NCBI GenBank assembly: GCA_028718845.1
Contig: JAQULA010000124.1
Location: forward strand, 1 to 5,702
DNA from: Candidatus Omnitrophota bacterium
GTDB lineage: Bacteria > Omnitrophota > Gorgyraeia > B26-G9
Reading direction: 5' to 3'
DNA: 5,702 nucleotides
Under the pieces are notes generated by a model. The model saw only the letters and a program-made list of their open reading frames with translations. It made no database searches and was not told the DNA's origin. A program made the position numbers and the translations under genes. Position 1 is the first letter of the stretch. Every line of letters begins with the position of its first letter. Shown here in pieces: positions 1 to 4,706 of this stretch.

Positions 1-1
1 G

Positions 2-358
2 AATACCCCAAATTATAGAAGATTGATTGTTTGGGGTAAGGCGCATGAAAATGCGTTAAAGGCGATTGGGATTGTTGAGAATTTAGATAGAAAATTTGAA
101 GTTGTCGGCAAACAATTTTTAGCAGCGATAACATCGATTAGCGCTAATATTGCAGAAGGTAGCGGCGGTTATAAAGATAAAGAATTTGTCAGATTTTTAA
201 ATATAGCTTTACGTTCAGCATTTGAAACAGATAATTGGGTTCAACTTATCAAAGATTCAAAAATTATAGAAAACGTTTCTTTGATCCGTGATATCGAAAC
301 TCGAAATCTGGAAGTAATCAAAATGCTCATTAGTTTGATAAAAGTTAAGTCAAAGTAA
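2..358 (+). CDS. Four-helix bundle protein, S23/IVP family (5' partial)
   Basis: This is a small protein of the S23 ribosomal / 23S-rRNA-intervening-sequence protein family, which folds as a four-helix bundle; its molecular role is not established. The diagnostic stretch is SISANIAEGSGG followed by KEFVRFLNIALRSAFET, close to the family's usual 'SIPANIAEG...F.RFL.IA.GS..E' core. The N-terminal 'LIVWGKAHE' matches the family's usual 'L.VW.KA' opening. A TTG at 23 could serve as a start, but the frame stays open to the left edge and reads NTPNYRR immediately before LIVW. Family members normally have a few such residues before this motif, so I infer that the true start lies outside the window. 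The stop is TAA at 356-358. The gene is AT-rich (22 of the first 60 bases are G/C), unlike pckG further right. It sits 41 bases upstream of tRNA-Asp and is not inside a 23S rRNA gene here. Confidence 0.85.
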   Translation, partial: NTPNYRRLIVWGKAHENALKAIGIVENLDRKFEVVGKQFLAAITSISANIAEGSGGYKDKEFVRFLNIALRSAFETDNWVQLIKDSKIIENVSLIRDIETRNLEVIKMLISLIKVKSK

Positions 359-361
359 TTC

Positions 362-389
362 TTGCAACTTAAGACTTACTTCTTAACAC
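362..389 (+). promoter_or_regulatory. Possible weak promoter for tRNA-Asp
   Basis: TTGCAA (362-367) and TAACAC (384-389) are 16 bases apart, which would place the transcription start a few bases before the tRNA 5' end at 400. The -10 match is poor (three of six). The call rests mainly on position between the S23 stop and the tRNA; the tRNA could instead be transcribed from further upstream. Confidence 0.25.
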
Positions 390-399
390 TGATTTTTTT

Positions 400-477
400 G
401 GGGTCGTAGTTCAGCTGGTTTAGAACGTCGGATTGTCGATCCGAAAGTCGCGGGTTCGAATCCCGTCGACCCCGCCA
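400..477 (+). tRNA. tRNA-Asp (anticodon GTC)
   Basis: A full cloverleaf can be drawn by hand. The acceptor stem is GGGGTCG (400-406) with CGACCCC, the D-stem is GTTC/GAAC around a 10-base loop, and the anticodon stem is TCGGA/TCCGA with loop TTGTCGA. The variable loop is AAGTC, and the T-arm is GCGGG-TTCGAAT-CCCGT with one G-T wobble. The discriminator base is G and the CCA end is encoded (475-477). T33 precedes anticodon GTC, which decodes the Asp codons GAC and GAU. The total is 78 bases including CCA. It is a single tRNA rather than part of a visible cluster, and its own terminator follows four bases later. Confidence 0.97.
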
Positions 478-480
478 GTA

Positions 481-518
481 AAAAAATCCCCCGGATTTTT
501 GTCCGGGGGATTTTTTTT
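481..518 (+). terminator. Strong intrinsic terminator after tRNA-Asp, possibly bidirectional
   Basis: A perfect 15-bp stem (481-495 with 502-516) has a GC-rich core CCCCCGGA/TCCGGGGG and a six-base loop TTTTTG, and ends in a run of eight T (511-518). The 5' arm begins with a run of A, so the same structure has a U-tract on either strand and could stop transcription both ways. It closes the tRNA transcript and insulates it from the genes to the right. Confidence 0.93.
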
Positions 519-672
519 ATGGGTGCGGGATTGAACCCCGCGAAGGGGATTTTAAGTTTATTTATATCGACAAGATAAATTCAAAGATGTTAAAATATAC
601 CGTGGTAAAATTATTATTTTTGCCGGGAAATCCCGTTGGATAATGGATGAATTCTTTTAAAAATGGTTTTTT
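519..672. other. Gene-free spacer between tRNA terminator and membrane-protein gene
   Basis: No convincing coding frame is present. It contains a small hairpin, GCGGG (525-529) and CCCGC (537-541) around the loop ATTGAAC. Read on the minus strand this resembles a tRNA T-arm, but one base out of register. A second small hairpin, CGGG (624-627)/CCCG (632-635), lies in the presumed leader of the next gene. The rest is AT-rich and includes a possible promoter at 567-596. Confidence 0.6.
567..596 (+). promoter_or_regulatory. Possible sigma-70-type promoter for the membrane-protein gene
   Basis: TCGACA (567-572) and TAAAAT (591-596) each match the -35 and -10 consensus at five of six bases, with an 18-base spacer. 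The predicted start near 603 would leave a leader of about 70 bases before the ATG at 673. The surrounding DNA is AT-rich, so chance matches are likely and confidence is moderate. Confidence 0.42.
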
Positions 673-1056
673 ATGTTCAAAATTAAAATAAAAATGAATG
701 AAGATTCGAAAAACAAATCCGATGATGACAAATTCGCCGTAAACTATGTCTGGAGCCGTTTAATCGTTCCGCTTATTGCCGCTCCTATTTTATTGATTTT
801 TGGAGTCATTTACGAATCGATAAAACGATACAACTATATCCGGCAGGAAGATCTCCTGTTATGGGCGGCGGCGCTGATTTTTTCCGTGAGTGTCTGGTTA
901 TATTCTTTCTATTGGAAGAAAAAATTCGGTGAAGATTTGTTGTGGAAGAACATAAATTATTATTTGACCTGTCTGATAGCGGTATTTGCCGTATGGAAGC
1001 TGTTGTGGGCTTTTTTCATCTGGCTTTATGGCGAAGGAATTATTCCTTTGCAATAG
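673..1056 (+). CDS. Small three-helix membrane protein, unknown function
   Basis: The 127-residue product is not recognised as any named family. A hydrophilic, lysine- and aspartate-rich N-terminus (residues 1-27) precedes three hydrophobic segments at about residues 29-48, 61-80 and 96-118. Short charged loops join them (KRYNYIRQED, and WKKKFGEDLLWK around 81-92). The third segment and its flanks are rich in tryptophan. No signal-peptide cleavage site, cysteine motif or catalytic motif is evident, so an integral inner-membrane protein is inferred. ATG 673 is the first start in frame; ATG 694 (residue 8) is an alternative. Neither has a clear ribosome binding site, so the start is uncertain. 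The gene lies upstream of, but probably not in the same transcript as, pckG, which has its own strong promoter. It could be a lineage-specific orphan. Confidence 0.7.
   Translation: MFKIKIKMNEDSKNKSDDDKFAVNYVWSRLIVPLIAAPILLIFGVIYESIKRYNYIRQEDLLLWAAALIFSVSVWLYSFYWKKKFGEDLLWKNINYYLTCLIAVFAVWKLLWAFFIWLYGEGIIPLQ
1031..1051 (+). other. Perfect hairpin across the 3' end of the membrane-protein gene
   Basis: A 9-bp stem (1031-1039 with 1043-1051, one G-T pair) has a three-base loop TTA and overlaps the last codons of the 127-residue gene. No T-run follows, so it is not a standard intrinsic terminator. It may stabilise the 3' end of the mRNA or be a chance consequence of the codons used. Confidence 0.35.
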
Positions 1057-1089
1057 GTTTGGAAAACTCCGGCGTAACCATAAAATTCA

Positions 1090-1118
1090 TTGTAAGCGTC
1101 GTCTGATTTTGTTATACT
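1090..1118 (+). promoter_or_regulatory. Extended -10 promoter for pckG-purC
   Basis: The -35 is TTGTAA (1090-1095), the spacer is exactly 17 bases, and the -10 is TATACT (1113-1118), preceded by TG at 1110-1111 (the extended -10 TGn element). The predicted start is near 1125, giving a leader of roughly 50 bases before the pckG ATG. No obvious operator repeat or riboswitch is seen in the leader. Confidence 0.75.
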
Positions 1119-1177
1119 AAAGCACTGTTAAAACGATAAAACGAAAATAGTGACAGACGAAAGAATGGGGACATGCT

Positions 1178-2959
1178 ATGGCGGATAAATTACAAGAACT
1201 TAAAGCCTGGGTAAAATCGTGTGCGGAACTTTGTCAGCCGGATGAAATCGTTTGGATTAACGGTTCCGAGGAACAAAAAAAACGGTTGGAGCGGGAAGCG
1301 GTTGCTTCCGAAGAGATAGTTGCTTTGCATCCCAAAAAACTGCCGGGATGTTTCTGGCACCGCACGGCAATTAACGATGTAGCGCGTACCGAACACCTTA
1401 CCTATGTTTGTACCCGAAAAAAAGAAGAGGCCGGCCCGAATAACAACTGGATGAGCCCGCGGGAAGCTTACGAAAAAGCAAGTGAATATTTCCGGGGTTC
1501 GATGAAAGGCCGGACCATGTATGTTATTCCTTTTTCCATGGGGCCGGTGGGTTCGATATTCAGCAAAGTCGGAGTGGAGTTGACCGATTCCCGGTACGTG
1601 GTACTTAATATGCTGATCATGTCCAGGGCCGGTGACGCGGTACTTAATCAATTAAAAAAGAAACCGGAATTCACCAAATGTCTCCATTCCAAGGCTGAGT
1701 TGGACATTACGAAACGTCTTATCCTGCATTTCCCGGAAGATAATACTATCTGGAGCGTTAATTCCGGCTACGGCGGGAATGTTTTATTAGGGAAAAAGTG
1801 TCTTTCTCTGCGTATTGCCAGTCATCAGGCCCGGCAGGAAGGCTGGATGGCCGAGCATATGTTGATTATGGGGATCGAAGAACCGAACGGCCATATCGAA
1901 TACATTGCCGCGGCATTTCCCAGCGCTTGCGGGAAGACAAACCTGGCAATGCTGATCCCGCCCTCCGGGCTGAAGCGTAAGGGGTATCGAATTTGGACGG
2001 TTGGCGACGATATCGCCTGGATGCGTATCGATACCGACGGTTCATTATGGGCGATTAATCCGGAAGCGGGATTTTTCGGGGTTGCTCCGGGCACGAATAT
2101 GAAAAGTAATCCGATGATGGTAAAAACTATCAAGAAGAATACCATTTTTACTAATGTGTTGCTGAAACCGGATAAAACCGTATGGTGGGAAGGGGCGGAT
2201 GGCCCGGTTCCGCTTAAAGGCACCGATTGGCAGGGGCGGCCCTGGCAGCCGGGAATGACCGATGAACAGGGCAAACCGATCCTCGGCGCGCATCCGAACA
2301 GCCGGTTTACGGCACCGATCGTAAATTGTCCCACGGCGTCGTTTCGGTTGCAGCAGCACCACGGGGTCCCGATTTCCGCGATTGTTTTCGGCGGGCGGCG
2401 GGCGCACCTGGCGCCGTTGGTTTATCAGTCGTTTAACTGGCAGCACGGAGTGTTCGTCGGCGCGACCATGGCTTCGGAGCGGACTGCGGCACAGGTCGGT
2501 AAAGTCGGAGAGGTCCGGCGTGATCCTATGGCCATGCTCCCGTTTTGCGGATACAATATGGCGGATTATTTCAGCCATTGGCTGGGTATGGGCGCGAAGA
2601 TGACCAATCCTCCGAAAATTTTTCATGTAAACTGGTTTCGGACCGATGAAAACGGGAAATTTCTCTGGCCCGGATTCGGCGACAATTTGCGGGTGTTGGA
2701 GTGGATTTTGGAACGCTGCAACAATACCGCCGGAGCGGTTAAGACGCCGATCGGATATATCCCGAAGGTGAATGAAATCGACAAGCGAGGCCTGCATTTG
2801 CCCAAAGAGAATATGGAGAAGGTTTTCAGTATCTCCCGGAAAGAATGGCGCGAAGAATTAAAAGGGATCAAGGAATTTTTCCGGGAATTCGGAGAAGATC
2901 TTCCGGATGAATTATGGCAGGAGTATAAAGCCTTAAAAAAACGGTTGGGGGGCGCATGA
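1178..2959 (+). CDS. pckG: Phosphoenolpyruvate carboxykinase (GTP)
   Basis: This cytosolic enzyme interconverts oxaloacetate + GTP and phosphoenolpyruvate + GDP + CO2, serving gluconeogenesis or, in reverse, anaplerosis. At 593 residues it is normal for the GTP-dependent family. By comparison with the vertebrate enzyme I can place the catalytic R-loop arginine (R70), GPNNNW (86-91), metal ligands K207, H227 and D278, and the P-loop FPSACGKTN (247-255) with the family's reactive cysteine C251. The mobile omega-lid lies near 431-442, within GATMASERTAA. The guanine pocket residues F487, F495, F500 and N503 are present in the NWFR...WPGFG..N segment and support GTP over ATP. No key residue is missing. 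GGGG (1167-1170) lies seven bases before ATG 1178 as ribosome binding site. The stop overlaps the purC start (ATGA). The gene is more GC-rich than the left end of the window. Confidence 0.97.
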   Translation: MADKLQELKAWVKSCAELCQPDEIVWINGSEEQKKRLEREAVASEEIVALHPKKLPGCFWHRTAINDVARTEHLTYVCTRKKEEAGPNNNWMSPREAYEKASEYFRGSMKGRTMYVIPFSMGPVGSIFSKVGVELTDSRYVVLNMLIMSRAGDAVLNQLKKKPEFTKCLHSKAELDITKRLILHFPEDNTIWSVNSGYGGNVLLGKKCLSLRIASHQARQEGWMAEHMLIMGIEEPNGHIEYIAAAFPSACGKTNLAMLIPPSGLKRKGYRIWTVGDDIAWMRIDTDGSLWAINPEAGFFGVAPGTNMKSNPMMVKTIKKNTIFTNVLLKPDKTVWWEGADGPVPLKGTDWQGRPWQPGMTDEQGKPILGAHPNSRFTAPIVNCPTASFRLQQHHGVPISAIVFGGRRAHLAPLVYQSFNWQHGVFVGATMASERTAAQVGKVGEVRRDPMAMLPFCGYNMADYFSHWLGMGAKMTNPPKIFHVNWFRTDENGKFLWPGFGDNLRVLEWILERCNNTAGAVKTPIGYIPKVNEIDKRGLHLPKENMEKVFSISRKEWREELKGIKEFFREFGEDLPDELWQEYKALKKRLGGA

Positions 2960-3840
2960 GTACGCCGGTTATTATCAACACGGATATTAAAGAGGTCCCT
3001 TTATTCCGCCGGGGAAAAGTACGCGATGTGTATGATTTGGGCGATAGCTTATTAATTGTGTCTACCGACCGCATTTCATGCTTTGATGTTATTTTGCCGA
3101 ACGGGATCCCCGATAAAGGAAAGGTATTGACCTCCATCTCCCGCTTCTGGTTCGATTTTACCCGGGATATTATTGAGAATCATTTTATCAGCGACGATGT
3201 GAAAGATTATCCGGCGATGTTAAAACCCTACGAAACAGTTTTAAAAGGCCGTTCGATGCTGGTACGCAAAAGCCGGCCTTTACCGGTGGAGTGTATTGTC
3301 CGGGGTTACCTTTCCGGGTCGGGATGGAAGGAATACCAGAAGACCCAGGCGATCTGCGGTATCACTTTACCCAAAGGCTTGCGCGAATCGGATAAGCTTC
3401 CGGAAATAATTTTTACTCCTTCGACTAAAGCGGATGTCGGGCATGATGTTAACGTGACCCAAGACTATATTGAACGGCAAATCGGAGCAGAAGTTGCCCG
3501 GCGTATAAAAGAAGTAAGCATTGCTTTGTATAAAAAAGCGAGCATTTTTGCCGAAGAACGCGGAATAATTATTGCCGATACGAAATTCGAATTCGGAAAA
3601 CTCGGCGATAAACTTATTCTTATCGATGAAGCGCTTACTCCGGATTCGTCGCGTTTTTGGCCGAAGGACGAATATGTACCGGGGAAACCGCAGGCGAGTT
3701 TCGATAAGCAATTTGTCCGGGATTATCTGGAGACCCTGGATTGGAATAAAACCCCGCCCGGACCGGTGCTGCCGGACCGGATTGTCGACAAGACGCGTGA
3801 GAAGTATCTCCAGGCTTTGAACATCCTGACCCGGCGTTAA
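2956..3840 (+). CDS. purC: Phosphoribosylaminoimidazole-succinocarboxamide synthase (SAICAR synthetase)
   Basis: PurC joins aspartate to CAIR with ATP to make SAICAR in de novo purine synthesis. The family pattern is complete. It includes RGKVRDVYDLG (19-29, glycine-rich nucleotide-binding strand), STDRISCFDV (36-45), VECIVRGYLSGSGWKEY (111-127), DTKFEFG (208-214), LIDEALTPDSSRFW (222-235), and the C-terminal SFDKQFVRDYLE (248-259). At 294 residues it belongs to the longer class resembling yeast Ade1, rather than the ~235-240-residue class typical of E. coli and Bacillus. ATG 2956 overlaps the pckG stop by four bases. The G-run at 2947-2952 is only three bases from the ATG, so translation probably depends on coupling to pckG. 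No other pur gene is visible, and no convincing terminator follows. Confidence 0.97.
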   Translation: MSTPVIINTDIKEVPLFRRGKVRDVYDLGDSLLIVSTDRISCFDVILPNGIPDKGKVLTSISRFWFDFTRDIIENHFISDDVKDYPAMLKPYETVLKGRSMLVRKSRPLPVECIVRGYLSGSGWKEYQKTQAICGITLPKGLRESDKLPEIIFTPSTKADVGHDVNVTQDYIERQIGAEVARRIKEVSIALYKKASIFAEERGIIIADTKFEFGKLGDKLILIDEALTPDSSRFWPKDEYVPGKPQASFDKQFVRDYLETLDWNKTPPGPVLPDRIVDKTREKYLQALNILTRR

Positions 3841-3908
3841 GCCGATAGATTATTTTTACCGACACGGTGTGCCGCATCCGATTCCCGCTTCATGTAATCT
3901 TATGATAC

Positions 3909-3937
3909 TTTACAGAAATGATGTGTTGCGGTATAGT
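3909..3937 (+). promoter_or_regulatory. Promoter for lemA-M48 unit
   Basis: TTTACA (3909-3914) and TATAGT (3932-3937) each match consensus at five of six bases and are exactly 17 bases apart. The predicted start is near 3944, giving a leader of about 70 bases before lemA. It lies in the purC-lemA gap, so lemA need not depend on read-through from purC. Confidence 0.7.
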
Positions 3938-3997
3938 AATAATTGTTCGGACTTTTTTTAAGAATGAATATAGTTTGGAACGAAGTATTTGTTATGG

Positions 3998-4004
3998 AAA
4001 GGAG
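3998..4004 (+). promoter_or_regulatory. Ribosome binding site fixing the lemA start
   Basis: AAAGGAG is the best Shine-Dalgarno match in the window. It is eight bases from ATG 4013, the ideal distance, but only two from ATG 4007, and it lies downstream of the TTG at 3989. It therefore favours 4013 as the true start. Confidence 0.8.
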
Positions 4005-4012
4005 CGATGAGC

Positions 4013-4579
4013 ATGGGAATAGTTCTGGGGGGGCTTCTGGTTTTGACGGGAATACTGTTTTTGTCCGGTATCGGGTTATATAACGGTCTGGTCAGTTTGC
4101 GAAATAGAGTTAAAAACGGATGGTCCCAGATCGACGTACAGCTAAAGCGTCGCTATGATTTGATCCCCAATCTGGTGGAAGTGGCCAAAGGATATATGAA
4201 GCACGAGCGGGAAACCCTGGAAAAAGTGATCCAGGCCCGGCAGCAGGCGATTACCGTCTCCGGCAGCGGCAGCGTCGCGGAAAAGGCCAAGGCCGAAAAT
4301 TTTTTGAGTCAAACCCTGCGTTCGATGTTCGCATTGTCGGAACGTTATCCGGATTTAAAGGCGAATCAGAATATGCTGCAACTTCAGGAAGAAGTCACCT
4401 CTACGGAAAACAAGATCGCGTTTGCCCGGCAGTATTATAACGATGAAGTAATGCGGTATAATACCAAAATCGAACAGTTCCCGGACGCTGTTATTGCCGG
4501 GATGTTTCAATTTAACAAGGAAGAATTTTTTGAAGTAGAAGATGCTGCCCAGCGCCAGGCTCCGCAGGTAAAATTTTAA
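4013..4579 (+). CDS. lemA: LemA family membrane protein
   Basis: LemA proteins are small, single-pass membrane proteins with a long helical domain; their biochemical role is unsettled. With the start at 4013 the product is 188 residues, normal for the family. One N-terminal transmembrane helix (about 4-24) is followed by the signature GWSQIDVQLKRRYDLIPNLVE (36-56), then a charged helical region, ERYPDLKANQN (110-120) and TENKIAFARQYYND (131-144), all strongly conserved in LemA. The helical part is expected outside the cytoplasm. Earlier in-frame starts (TTG 3989, ATG 4007) would add eight or two residues but fit the ribosome binding site badly. The next gene is an M48 metalloprotease, a frequent partner, which suggests a shared role at the membrane. 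The name denotes the family only; it is unrelated to the old 'lemA' name for the GacS sensor kinase. Confidence 0.94.
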   Translation: MGIVLGGLLVLTGILFLSGIGLYNGLVSLRNRVKNGWSQIDVQLKRRYDLIPNLVEVAKGYMKHERETLEKVIQARQQAITVSGSGSVAEKAKAENFLSQTLRSMFALSERYPDLKANQNMLQLQEEVTSTENKIAFARQYYNDEVMRYNTKIEQFPDAVIAGMFQFNKEEFFEVEDAAQRQAPQVKF

Positions 4580-4586
4580 TCGAATG

Positions 4587-4604
4587 CCGGAAATCTCCGG
4601 TTTT
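4587..4604 (+). terminator. Weak terminator or attenuator-like hairpin after lemA
   Basis: CCGGA (4587-4591) pairs with TCCGG (4596-4600) around a four-base loop, followed directly by TTTT (4601-4604). It starts seven bases after the lemA stop. A five-pair stem and four T are weak, so it may cause partial termination that lowers M48 protease expression relative to LemA, or do nothing. Confidence 0.35.
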
Positions 4605-4645
4605 CCCGTCCGTATCCGGAGGGACCGGTAAGCCGGGGATTGAAG

Positions 4646-4685
4646 CGCGAAGATTATCCGCCATGTTTTGCGGCGGATAATCGCG
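4646..4685 (+). other. Stable hairpin in the lemA-M48 intergenic region
   Basis: A perfect 10-bp stem ATTATCCGCC (4653-4662) / GGCGGATAAT (4672-4681) has a nine-base loop. It is extended by CGCG/CGCG (4646-4649 with 4682-4685) after a three-base bulge. No T-run follows, so it is not a classic terminator. It ends 21 bases before the M48 ATG and could act as an mRNA stabiliser, a processing site, or a modulator of translation start. It could also be one copy of a dispersed palindromic repeat. Confidence 0.6.
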
Positions 4686-4706
4686 ATGAAGAAAGCATAA
4701 TCGACG

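Noticed and set aside
23..25. TTG as the start of the S23-family protein
   Set aside because: The frame is open to the window edge and the upstream residues NTPNYRR fit the short N-terminal lead found before the LIVW motif in the family, so the true start is probably off the window.
400..477. tRNA-Asp as the attachment site of an integrated element within this window
   Set aside because: No duplicate of the tRNA 3' end, integrase or phage gene is seen in the 5.7 kb; only the ambiguous T-arm-like hairpin nearby.
482..640. Short open frame through the tRNA terminator and spacer (reads YGCGIEPREG)
   Set aside because: It resembles translated tRNA/terminator sequence, has no plausible start codon with a ribosome binding site, and no family match that I recognise.
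1825..2797. Long minus-strand open frames across pckG
   Set aside because: They are antisense to a fully conserved enzyme, show no family motifs, and follow from its GC-rich codon usage.
3841..3908. Terminator after purC
   Set aside because: Only a very weak, mismatched hairpin around 3860-3875 with no T-run; not supportable as a terminator.
3989..3991. TTG as the lemA start
   Set aside because: It lies upstream of the strong AAAGGAG site, which is correctly spaced only for ATG 4013; ATG 4007 is too close to the site.
4686..4700. Four-codon mini-ORF (ATG AAG AAA GCA TAA) before the M48 gene
   Set aside because: Too short to support as a leader peptide, with no regulatory codon run and no ribosome binding site.
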